From Actinomycetota bacterium (lineage in GTDB: Bacteria; Actinomycetota; Acidimicrobiia; Acidimicrobiales; Iamiaceae), in contig JAFDWI010000335.1 of assembly GCA_018268545.1 (NCBI GenBank), forward strand, positions 1 to 14,372: a stretch of DNA of 14,372 nt, written 5' to 3'. A model generated the notes under the pieces. It worked only from the letters and a program-made list of their open reading frames with translations. It was not told the DNA's origin and searched no databases. The position numbers and the translations under genes were made by a program. Below, piece after piece: positions 1 to 6,238 of the stretch. How positions within the stretch are numbered: the stretch's first letter is position 1; each line of letters starts with the position of its first letter.

Positions 1-2
1 CC

Positions 3-293
3 GAGTCGTTCCCACAGTTGCGCCGAACATTTTCGCAACCCGTCGAGGTGAGCGCAGCGCTGCTGGGCCCGTGGTGGAAGGATCCAGTCCGTATCTTGGC
101 GACCACGTCGACCGCGGCCTCGGTGGTATCTGGCCGCGCCCGTGAACTCGACCTCGGCGGCAATGTCCACGATGCGTTGATCGCACAGGTGTGCCGAGAA
201 CATGGCGTCGGGTTGTTGACCGCCGATGTGCGCCAACATCGGCTTGCGTTGGCTCTTGGAGTCGCGAGCACGTACCTGCTCGCACCGCATTGA
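3..293 (+). CDS. PIN-domain (VapC-like) ribonuclease, C-terminal part only
   Basis: The reading frame is open from the left edge of the window, so the start and N-terminal part lie outside it. The first visible methionine-equivalent (TTG at 18) is not a convincing start, because the frame continues upstream through ESFPQL. About 97 residues remain. The segment NVHDALIAQVCREHGVGLLTAD near the C-terminus is typical of the PIN fold: the Asp of VHDAL and the Asp of LLTAD match two of the conserved acidic metal ligands, followed by a short helix and a final hydrophobic strand (STYLLAP). VapC-type PIN proteins are toxin RNases usually paired with an upstream VapB antitoxin, but that position is off the window. 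It could also be a stand-alone PIN protein. It ends 25 nt before the convergent stop of the FAD oxidase gene. Confidence 0.72.
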   Translation, partial: ESFPQLRRTFSQPVEVSAALLGPWWKDPVRILATTSTAASVVSGRARELDLGGNVHDALIAQVCREHGVGLLTADVRQHRLALALGVASTYLLAPH

Positions 294-318
294 TGCGGCC
301 ACGCGGCGCGTGGGGCGA

Positions 319-1914
319 TCAGATGAGCACGCCGGGGTTGCAGATGCCCGCCGGGTCGAGCTCGGCCTTGATCGCACCGAGGGCCGCGGCGAACCGTTCG
401 GGACGCTGGCGGTCGTAGCCGGGACGATGGACCCGACCGACGGCGTGATGATGCGTGACGGTCGCGCCATGGGAAGTGAGGATCTCCATCGCAGCGGCCT
501 TGATCGCATCCCACATGGCGACCTCCGAACCCGGGCGTGACGCGGCGATCACCGTGAAATACGGTGCGGTGCCGTCGACGTAGGAATGGGTGAGTCGACA
601 GTTGACGAGCCCCGGTGCCCCGGTGATCTCTGTGATCGCGGCACCGATGCCGGTGCGGACATCGTCGTACAGTGCCTCGACGCGATCCCAGGTGGTGGCC
701 GTCTCGAACGTTTCGGAGATCACGCTCATGCGGGCCATCGCGTCGCGCACGTAGGGCATCCGGATGAAACTCGACCGCCACGAATCAGCGGCACGGTCGC
801 GAGTTGCCGGTGCTGTATCGGATTCGGTCGGCGCCGATGCGACGGTCCCGCCCGCGTCGCGGACGATCTCGGTGAGCACGTCGAGCGCGTCGTCGACGGG
901 GTGGTGCGCGGACTCCTCGCCGAGCACGAGGACCCATTCGCCGGCGCGTGATGCACCCGACAGTCCGGCTTCACCCGGATCGAGCAGCCGACAATTCGCC
1001 GGTGTGCACCCGGCCTGGAGCACCGCTCGTACCGCGCCGAATGCGTGGTGCGCGTCCTCGAACGTCGCCGACGTCGAGCGCTTGTGGACGGGGCGATCCT
1101 GGAGGCGCATCCACGCCTCGGTGATCACGCCCAGGGTGCCTTCGGAACCGAGGAACATCCGGTCCGGTGAAGGTCCTGCCCCCGACCCGGGCAGGCGCCA
1201 CGACTCGATCGTGCCCGTCGGGGTGACCACCCGCATCGATTCGACGAAATCATCGATGTGGGTGCGGTTCGTCGCGTAGTGGCCGCCCGATCGGGTCGCC
1301 AGCCACCCGCCCAACGTCGAGAACTCGAAGCTCTGCGGGAAGTGGCGCAGGGTGAGGCCCTCGGGCCGGAGCGCGTCTTCGAGCGCCGGCCCGAGGATGC
1401 CGGCAGACAGACGCGCGGCCCGGCTCACCCGGTCGACGTCGAGTACCCGGGACATGTGGGACAGATCCATCGACACCACGCCGGCATGGTCGGAGCCGTC
1501 GTACTCGGTTCCTCCGACGACGGACGACCCGGCGCCGTAGGGGATGACCGCAACGTTCGCGTCCGACGCCCAGTCCAACAATGCGACCACATCGCCTTCG
1601 ATTCCCGGGTAGACGACGAAGTCGGGGGCCGCGTCGACATCGCCGTCGAGGGCGCGCACGACATCCCGGTAGGCCTTGCCGTAGGTGTGACCGGCCCGGA
1701 CCTCGGGGTCGACCGTCGAGATCGACGCGAACGCGTCGGGCGGCTCCACGCGAGGCCGGGGCAGTTTCAGGTCCGCGATCGACGGGGGCACGCGTGGCTC
1801 GGCCGCGGCGCCCGGGATGAGTGCGCCGTAGCTTCGGCACTCTTCGTCGGAGAGTGCGGCGTCGGCCCATCCCCATCCCCACCAGGAACGTCGACGTGGT
1901 GAACCGGTCGTCAT
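319..1914 (-). CDS. agpS: FAD-linked oxidase, alkyldihydroxyacetonephosphate synthase-like
   Basis: A 531-residue flavoprotein of the FAD-binding type 4 (VAO/PCMH) family, closest in style to bacterial AgpS-like proteins. Eukaryotic AGPS exchanges the acyl chain of acyl-DHAP for a fatty alcohol to make ether lipids; whether this bacterial member does so is inference. Visible signatures are an N-terminal SWWGWGWAD (10-18), the FAD pyrophosphate loop PYGAGSSVVGG (125-135), a second FAD-contact stretch around 202-222 (GGWLATRSGGHYATNR), GSEGTLGVITEAW (257-269), a CRLTHSY segment (439-445), the His triad HHHAVGR (488-494) that matches the AGPS active-site loop, and the C-terminal DPAGICNPG. The frame extends upstream to 2046, but that would overlap icd. 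I chose the ATG at 1914 because it begins just before SWWGWGW and has a G-rich stretch 6 nt upstream. It is divergent from icd. A generic lactate or glycolate oxidase role is less likely because of the HHH motif. Confidence 0.85.
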   Translation of the reverse strand: MTTGSPRRRSWWGWGWADAALSDEECRSYGALIPGAAAEPRVPPSIADLKLPRPRVEPPDAFASISTVDPEVRAGHTYGKAYRDVVRALDGDVDAAPDFVVYPGIEGDVVALLDWASDANVAVIPYGAGSSVVGGTEYDGSDHAGVVSMDLSHMSRVLDVDRVSRAARLSAGILGPALEDALRPEGLTLRHFPQSFEFSTLGGWLATRSGGHYATNRTHIDDFVESMRVVTPTGTIESWRLPGSGAGPSPDRMFLGSEGTLGVITEAWMRLQDRPVHKRSTSATFEDAHHAFGAVRAVLQAGCTPANCRLLDPGEAGLSGASRAGEWVLVLGEESAHHPVDDALDVLTEIVRDAGGTVASAPTESDTAPATRDRAADSWRSSFIRMPYVRDAMARMSVISETFETATTWDRVEALYDDVRTGIGAAITEITGAPGLVNCRLTHSYVDGTAPYFTVIAASRPGSEVAMWDAIKAAAMEILTSHGATVTHHHAVGRVHRPGYDRQRPERFAAALGAIKAELDPAGICNPGVLI

Positions 1915-1945
1915 GGCGAACCCCCGATCGACGGTGCCCGGTCGA

Positions 1946-1976
1946 TTGACCATACAAGTTGCATACAAGCTAGCCT
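1946..1976 (+). promoter_or_regulatory. Putative icd promoter, near-leaderless
   Basis: TTGACC (1946-1951) resembles a -35 box, and TAGCCT (1971-1976) fits the actinobacterial TANNNT -10 pattern, with a 19-nt spacer. Transcription would begin at about 1983, only about two bases before the icd ATG at 1985. No Shine-Dalgarno sequence precedes that ATG, so leaderless translation fits. On the minus strand TATGGT (1954-1949) is a possible -10 for the divergent agpS-like gene, so the two promoters would overlap. This rests on pattern matching only. Confidence 0.4.
1951..1969. repeat. Direct repeat CATACAAG x2 in divergent promoter, possible operator
   Basis: CATACAAG occurs at 1951-1958 and again at 1962-1969, an 11-bp period of about one helical turn. 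The second copy lies within TTGCATACAA (1959-1968), one base away from the palindrome TTGTATACAA. The pair sits between the putative -35 and -10 of icd and overlaps the likely agpS-side promoter, so a bound regulator could affect both genes. No regulator gene is adjacent. Confidence 0.4.
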
Positions 1977-1984
1977 CGCACCTC

Positions 1985-3277
1985 ATGGCCGAAAAGATCA
2001 CGCGCGCAGCAAACGGAACCCTCGTCGTGCCCGACGAGCCGATCATCCCCTACCTCGAGGGCGACGGCACCGGCGTCGACATCTGGCCCGCGACCCAGCT
2101 CGTGCTGGACGCCGCCGCGGCCAAGTTCGGCAAGAAGATCGCCTGGAAAGAGGTCCTCGCCGGGGAGAAGGCTTTCGACGCGACCGGTAACTGGCTTCCC
2201 GACGAAACCGTCGAGGCGTTCCGCGACTATTTGATCGGCATCAAGGGTCCGCTCACGACACCGGTCGGTGGCGGGATCCGTTCGTTGAACGTGGCGTTGC
2301 GCCAGTTGCTCGACCTGTACGTGTGCCTCCGCCCGGTCCGGTACTTCCAGGGCGTACCCTCACCGGTCAAGCGGCCCGAAGACGTGGACATGGTGATCTT
2401 CCGCGAGAACACCGAGGACATCTACGCCGGGATCGAGTACGTCGCCGGGTCGGATGAGTCCGCGAAGTTCCTCGCATTCCTGGCCGAGTCGTTCCCCGAA
2501 CAGCTCGCCAAGATCCGCTTCGGGACCAAGGAACAGACCGACGGGTGGCAGGACGAGATGGCGGCCATCGGCGCTCCCCGCCGCGATCTCCCCGTCGAGG
2601 TCGGCATCGGGATCAAGCCGGTGACCCGCTCGGGGACCGAGCGCCTCGTGTTCGCCGCGATCCAGTACGCGATCGACCACGGTCGTTCCTCGGTGACCCT
2701 GGTACACAAGGGCAACATCATGAAGTTCACCGAGGGTGCGTTCCGTGACTGGGGTTACGGTGTCGCCAAGGGTCACTTCGGGGCGGTCGACCTCGACGGT
2801 GGCCCCTGGCAGGTCATCCCCGAAGGTAGACCGGGAGCGGGCATCGTGATCAAGGACGTGATCGCCGATGCGTTCCTCCAGCAGATCCTCACCCGACCCG
2901 CCGAGTACGACGTGGTCGCGACGCTCAACCTCAACGGTGACTACATCTCCGACGCGCTCGCCGCCGAGGTGGGCGGGATCGGCATCGCGCCGGGCGCCAA
3001 CGTCAACTACATCACCGGTCACGGGATCTTCGAAGCGACCCACGGCACCGCACCCAAGTACGCCGGTCAGGACAAGGTGAACCCGGGGTCACTGCTGCTG
3101 TCGGGCGTGTTGATGTTCGAGCATCTCGGTTGGAACGACGCCGCGAAAGCGATCGTCGATGCGATGGAAGCGACGATCTCCGCGCAGATCGTCACCTACG
3201 ACTTCGCCCGCATGCTGGACGGTGTCGAGCCGGTCAAGTGCTCCGAGTTCGCGCAAGCCATCGTCGACCGCCTCTGA
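1985..3277 (+). CDS. icd: NADP-dependent isocitrate dehydrogenase
   Basis: A 430-residue homodimeric-type enzyme that oxidises isocitrate to 2-oxoglutarate and CO2 in the TCA cycle, giving NADPH. It follows the E. coli Icd sequence almost end to end: IIPYLEGDGTGVD (20-32), the substrate loop TTPVGGGIRSLNVALRQ with Ser100 at the position of the phosphorylated Ser113 of E. coli, HKGNIMKFTEGAF (241-253), NLNGDYISDA (315-324), and GTAPKYAGQDKVNPG (354-368). Lys358, Tyr359, Val366, Tyr405 and Arg409 occupy the E. coli NADP-specificity positions, so NADP rather than NAD is expected. It carries about 25 extra residues (around 155-203) compared with E. coli. The frame is open back to 1913, but the ATG at 1985 matches the family start, sits just after the promoter, and avoids overlap with the divergent gene. 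Confidence 0.97.
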   Translation: MAEKITRAANGTLVVPDEPIIPYLEGDGTGVDIWPATQLVLDAAAAKFGKKIAWKEVLAGEKAFDATGNWLPDETVEAFRDYLIGIKGPLTTPVGGGIRSLNVALRQLLDLYVCLRPVRYFQGVPSPVKRPEDVDMVIFRENTEDIYAGIEYVAGSDESAKFLAFLAESFPEQLAKIRFGTKEQTDGWQDEMAAIGAPRRDLPVEVGIGIKPVTRSGTERLVFAAIQYAIDHGRSSVTLVHKGNIMKFTEGAFRDWGYGVAKGHFGAVDLDGGPWQVIPEGRPGAGIVIKDVIADAFLQQILTRPAEYDVVATLNLNGDYISDALAAEVGGIGIAPGANVNYITGHGIFEATHGTAPKYAGQDKVNPGSLLLSGVLMFEHLGWNDAAKAIVDAMEATISAQIVTYDFARMLDGVEPVKCSEFAQAIVDRL

Positions 3278-3313
3278 TCCCACGTCCCACCCCCGCCTTT
3301 CTCGAATGTCGGG

Positions 3314-3343
3314 GCGCCAAGTGCGCCATGCGCACTTGAGCGC
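3314..3343 (+). terminator. Hairpin downstream of icd, possible U-less terminator
   Basis: CAAGTGCG (3318-3325) and CGCACTTG (3331-3338) form a perfect 8-bp stem with a 5-nt loop. GCGC on each side (3314-3317 and 3340-3343) extends it to 12 bp with one bulged A. It lies 36 nt after the icd stop. No T-run follows, so it is either a U-less terminator or an RNA stabiliser, and it separates icd from the downstream oxidoreductase gene. Confidence 0.5.
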
Positions 3344-3390
3344 GCTGCATTGCGCGAGCATGGGCGCCGAGGGCTGATGAGCGAGGTGTC

Positions 3391-4452
3391 ATGAGAGCCG
3401 TCCTGTGCACCGAGATCGGACCGATCGACGGGCTCGAGATCGTCGACCGCCCCGAACCGGTCGCGGGCCCGGGCATGGTCGTCGTCGATGTCGAAGCGGC
3501 GGGCGTCAACTACGTCGATGCGCTGTTCGTGCAGGGGCGCTATCAGATCAAACCCCCGGTGCCCTTCGTGCCGGGCAGCGAGATCGCGGGCACGATCACC
3601 GAGGTCGGCGAGGGTGTCGACCCCGCTCGGATCGGCGAACGCGTCGTTGCGATGTGCGGGTTGGGTGGCTTCGCCGACAAGGTCGCCGTGGGTGACGCAG
3701 GAGCGATCGTGCTTCCCGCGAACCTCGATGCGCCTCACGCCGCGGCGTTCCTGCAGAGCTGGTGTACGGCACGGTTCGCGCTCGACAACCGTGCACACCT
3801 CGGTGCCGATGAGACCGTGCTGGTCCTGGGCGCGGGTGGTGGTGTCGGCCAGGCGACCGTCGCGCTGGCCGCCTCCGCGGGTGCACGGGTCGCGGCGGTC
3901 GCCTCGACCGTGACCAAACGCCGAGCGGCCCTCGACGCCGGTGCCGAGGTCGTCTTCGATGCTCGGGGCCGACGTGCCGACGCGGAAGGTCGGATCGGCG
4001 ACGGGGCGGATGGCCCGGTGGATGCGGCGTCATCGACGGTCGGGCCGTCAGCGGAGGACCTTACGACCCTCGTCCACGTGATGCGCGAATGGTCCGACGG
4101 GGGCGTCGACGTCGCACTCGACCCCGTCGGTGGGCCGATGACACTCACCGCGTTGCGCGCCCTGCGGCTGTTCGGGCGACTGCTGGTCATCGGATTCCCG
4201 GCCGGCATCGCCGAGGTGCCCGCGAATCAGATCCTCCTTCGGAACCGTTCGGTGCTCGGTGTGGACTGGGGAGCGTGGACGATGGCGGACCCTGCCGGGC
4301 AACGGGCGTTGCTCGACGGGCTGCTCGCCGACGTGGCGAGTGGGCGGGTCACGCCTGCTGCCCCCGAGACCCGGCCGCTCGACGGTGTCGTCGACGCGCT
4401 GGGTGACCTGCTCGGTCGCCGCGCCGTCGGCAAACTCGTCCTCGTCCCCTGA
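3391..4452 (+). CDS. Zinc-free MDR family NAD(P)H:quinone oxidoreductase-like protein
   Basis: A 353-residue medium-chain dehydrogenase/reductase of the quinone oxidoreductase (zeta-crystallin/QorA) branch. The N-terminal GroES-like domain contains AAGVNYVDALFVQGRY (36-51) and FVPGSEIAGTITEVG (59-73). The Rossmann nucleotide loop GAGGGVGQ is at 147-154. VDVALDPVGG (239-248) and the C-terminal GKLVLVP end are also typical. The catalytic zinc Cys/His ligands of alcohol dehydrogenases are absent, as expected for QOR-type enzymes. The usual reaction would be NADPH-dependent reduction of quinones or of enones and enoyl thioesters; the substrate cannot be read from sequence. A segment rich in Arg, Asp, Gly and Ser (about 191-222) interrupts the nucleotide-binding domain and is longer than usual. 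The ATG at 3391 has GAGG (3383-3386) upstream. It is followed 65 nt later by a thiolase-like fragment on the same strand, hinting at a former acyl-CoA degradation context. Confidence 0.9.
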   Translation: MRAVLCTEIGPIDGLEIVDRPEPVAGPGMVVVDVEAAGVNYVDALFVQGRYQIKPPVPFVPGSEIAGTITEVGEGVDPARIGERVVAMCGLGGFADKVAVGDAGAIVLPANLDAPHAAAFLQSWCTARFALDNRAHLGADETVLVLGAGGGVGQATVALAASAGARVAAVASTVTKRRAALDAGAEVVFDARGRRADAEGRIGDGADGPVDAASSTVGPSAEDLTTLVHVMREWSDGGVDVALDPVGGPMTLTALRALRLFGRLLVIGFPAGIAEVPANQILLRNRSVLGVDWGAWTMADPAGQRALLDGLLADVASGRVTPAAPETRPLDGVVDALGDLLGRRAVGKLVLVP

Positions 4453-4517
4453 ACGGGGGTTGTAGCGTCGAATGGTTCGCGTGGACCGGCGTGCTGTGCC
4501 GGAAAGGGGGATGTTCG

Positions 4518-4694
4518 ATGTCGATGCGAGGCGCCGCGGCGATCGTCGGGGTGACCGACGAAGTGTCGCCCAGCGGTGAGCTCCCGCTCCGCGGTCGGGC
4601 GCTGGAAGCCAAGGTCTTCCGTGACGCGCTCGACGATGCCGGCGTCGGCGGCGTCAGAACTCGATCGGCCACCAGGGGCGGCGGGGAACCGTGA
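4518..4694 (+). pseudogene. Truncated 5' fragment of a thiolase-like gene
   Basis: Starting at the ATG at 4518 (or 4524), behind the strong purine-rich GGAAAGGGGG (4501-4510), the frame reads MSMRGAAAIVGVTDEVSP, then GELPLRGRALE and DALDDAGVGG. This closely resembles the N-terminus of thiolase / SCP-x-like acyl-CoA C-acetyltransferases, in which RGKAAIVGV..E is followed by an A-x-x-DAL-x-DAG helix. Those proteins are normally about 380-400 residues, but here the similarity stops at about codon 45 (about 4650). The frame then runs through 13 unrelated codons, antisense to the end of the GNAT gene, to a TGA at 4692-4694. No active-site Cys or His regions remain anywhere downstream. I read this as a gene cut by a deletion or replacement whose breakpoint lies within about 10-20 bp of 4650. 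A short functional peptide is possible but unlikely. Confidence 0.7.
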
Positions 4695-5916
4695 ACAGTG
4701 CATCGGCCTGCCCGACCGCGCCTCGGTCACCCGACAGCCTGCCGGTCGCCGCCAGGACCGTCGGGGTCACCGCACCCATCGCGATCGAGGCGAGGTCGGC
4801 CGTGTCGAGGGTGACCACCGGTAGGTCGTCGTCCACGTCGGCGCCCGGTCGGTGGCACCGACCCATCACGCCGCGGCCGTCCGACTCCACCACGAAGCGG
4901 CCGCCCGAGTCGGGATGGAACCGGTCGGCCACGTCGATGGCGAGCGTCCCGGCGCACCCGTAGGTGCGGGCCGACAACACCGCGGGGACGTCGAGGAGCC
5001 GTGCCCAGACCATGTCGACGACCGGCCCGATCCGCAGTTGGCGGGGCTCGACCAGGCGCCACCGGATGTCCGGATCACACGGGCCGACGTCCCACACCAC
5101 CGTCGTCACCAGGTCGACCGAGGCGACGAACGCCCACAGTGCCGTGTCGACCTCGCTGCTCGCGCCCGTGAGATGCTCGAGGTGGAGCGTGTTGCCGGCG
5201 AGCCGGTCCGGCTCGGATCGCTGCTCGACGCGCCACAGCGCGTAGCCGTCCGGTTGTCCGTCGCGGTCGTTGTGGACGACGCCACGCAACGGAGAACGGG
5301 CGCCACGCTCCCATGTCGGGTCCGCGGTGATCTGTGCCCACATGCCCGGCGTGACGCTCAGCCAACCGGGTCGGGTGCGCCGTACCCGATCGTGGATCGT
5401 GGCGATCGTGTCGACGCTTCCCGGTGCAGCGAGGTCGAGCATCGTGAACGTGCCCGGGTCGGCCGGCGGCGGGTCGAATCGGACGGCGTCGGCGGCAATG
5501 GCCAGTCGGGCGACATCCGCGGACACTCCGTAGCCGAAGCGCCGGTAGATCGACGTCTCCGACGCGGTCAACAGTGCGATCGGTTCGCCACGGTCCCGGG
5601 CGTCCTCGTGCAGCCGGGTGAGCATCCCGGTGAGGATCCCGCGCCGACGGTACGTGGGTTCGAGACCGATCATCGTGACCCCGGCGGCGGGCAGGATCGC
5701 GCCACCGGGCATCGTCACCTCGAGGCTGAACGCTCCCGCCCCGGCGACCCAGCGGCTGCCGTCGACCACGCCGATGCTGCGCTCGGGCTCGTTCGACAGC
5801 GCCTCCCACGCGAGGTGGTCGGGGGAGTCGTCGGACCCGTAGCTGCGCACCGACACCGCCAGGAACTCGACGATCTCGTCGGGCCGCGGGCGTCGGAACT
5901 CGGGCGTGTCCATCAC
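4654..5916 (-). CDS. Eis-like GNAT N-acetyltransferase
   Basis: A 420-residue protein with the architecture of the Eis family: an N-terminal GNAT domain, a second GNAT-like domain in the middle, and a C-terminal SCP2-like domain. The acetyl-CoA loop is in GLEPTYRRRGILTGML (84-99). SIYRRFGYG (122-130) contains the Tyr that serves as general acid in Mycobacterium tuberculosis Eis. The chain ends in Phe (WWPIEF), as Eis does; in Eis the terminal carboxylate helps catalysis. Eis enzymes acetylate several amines of aminoglycosides and protein lysines; the substrate here is unknown. The start is either GTG at 5916 or ATG at 5913, with GGGAG (5927-5923) at a good distance for both. Its 3' end overlaps the truncated thiolase frame, and a broken antitoxin-like gene plus a long palindrome lie just upstream, so the gene may have been brought in by rearrangement. 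Confidence 0.85.
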   Translation of the reverse strand: MMDTPEFRRPRPDEIVEFLAVSVRSYGSDDSPDHLAWEALSNEPERSIGVVDGSRWVAGAGAFSLEVTMPGGAILPAAGVTMIGLEPTYRRRGILTGMLTRLHEDARDRGEPIALLTASETSIYRRFGYGVSADVARLAIAADAVRFDPPPADPGTFTMLDLAAPGSVDTIATIHDRVRRTRPGWLSVTPGMWAQITADPTWERGARSPLRGVVHNDRDGQPDGYALWRVEQRSEPDRLAGNTLHLEHLTGASSEVDTALWAFVASVDLVTTVVWDVGPCDPDIRWRLVEPRQLRIGPVVDMVWARLLDVPAVLSARTYGCAGTLAIDVADRFHPDSGGRFVVESDGRGVMGRCHRPGADVDDDLPVVTLDTADLASIAMGAVTPTVLAATGRLSGDRGAVGQADALFTVPRRPWWPIEF

Positions 5917-6096
5917 CCGAGTCTCCCACGTTCGTATCGGCGCACATTCAGGCCACCTGAACGGCGTCCTTCAGTCCGGTTGGCACCTCCTCGGGAAACG
6001 AGACCACGAGGTGACGATCCAGGGCCTTGGCGACCCGTGCGAGGGTGTCGATGCGATCCGCAGGATCGCTCGGGCTGTTGGCATCGACGTGAGTTG

Positions 6097-6163
6097 CCCC
6101 AACCCGAACTTCGGGAGGTTTCCGGGGTATAACCCAGGTAATCTCCCGAAGTTCGGGTTGGGG
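6097..6163. repeat. 67-nt near-perfect palindrome (REP/MITE-like or operator pair)
   Basis: The outer 21 bp are perfectly complementary (6097-6117 against 6143-6163; outer CCCCAACCC and GGGTTGGGG, inner TTCGGGAG and CTCCCGAA). Pairing continues inward through a G-T wobble, TT/AA, CC/GG and GGGT/ACCC with two mismatches, to a 3-nt ATA loop at 6129-6131. Each arm contains its own 13-bp palindrome, CCCGAACTTCGGG (6103-6115) and CCCGAAGTTCGGG (6145-6157), with centres 42 bp apart. No transposase or obvious target-site duplication is seen. Repetitive extragenic palindrome, miniature element, cruciform-type regulatory site and paired operators are all possible. Confidence 0.85.
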
Positions 6164-6173
6164 TGGGGCACGG

Positions 6174-6202
6174 TTGCCGATGAGGCTGGGATACGCGAGA
6201 AT
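6174..6202 (+). promoter_or_regulatory. Putative promoter of the amidohydrolase-ABC1-flavoprotein cluster
   Basis: TTGCCG (6174-6179) and GAGAAT (6197-6202), separated by 17 nt, each match four of six sigma-70-type consensus positions. The predicted start of transcription, near 6209, falls inside the inverted repeat at 6201-6219. The call is weak but has sensible spacing and position, giving a leader of about 74 nt before the ATG at 6283. Confidence 0.3.
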
Positions 6203-6219
6203 CTGACGATCCGTCAGAT
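6201..6219. promoter_or_regulatory. Operator-like inverted repeat ATCTGACG-ATC-CGTCAGAT
   Basis: A perfect 8-bp inverted repeat with a 3-nt spacer is centred at 6210, 64 bp before the amidohydrolase start. It overlaps the end of the putative -10 box and the predicted start site. A 19-bp symmetric site in this position is what a dimeric TetR-, GntR- or XRE-type repressor would use. It could instead form a small hairpin in the leader RNA. No regulator gene is visible beside it. Confidence 0.45.
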
Positions 6220-6222
6220 CCC

Positions 6223-6238
6223 GTTCGGGGAGCCGAAC
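6223..6238. repeat. Small inverted repeat GTTCGG-GGAG-CCGAAC
   Basis: Six paired bases around a GGAG loop lie four bases after the operator-like repeat. The arms share the CCGAA/TTCGG core found in the large palindrome at 6097-6163. It could be a leader-RNA hairpin or a weaker copy of the same binding site. Confidence 0.35.

Noticed and set aside
3311..3373. CRISPR-like or repeat cluster after icd (GGGCGCC occurs twice)
   Set aside because: Only a single hairpin and two short GC-rich matches are present; there is no regular repeat-spacer pattern.
4852..6132. 426-codon plus-strand open frame opposite the GNAT gene, running into the palindrome
   Set aside because: Composition is that of an antisense shadow (Arg, Val, Asp, His rich). 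The minus strand carries a full Eis-like protein.
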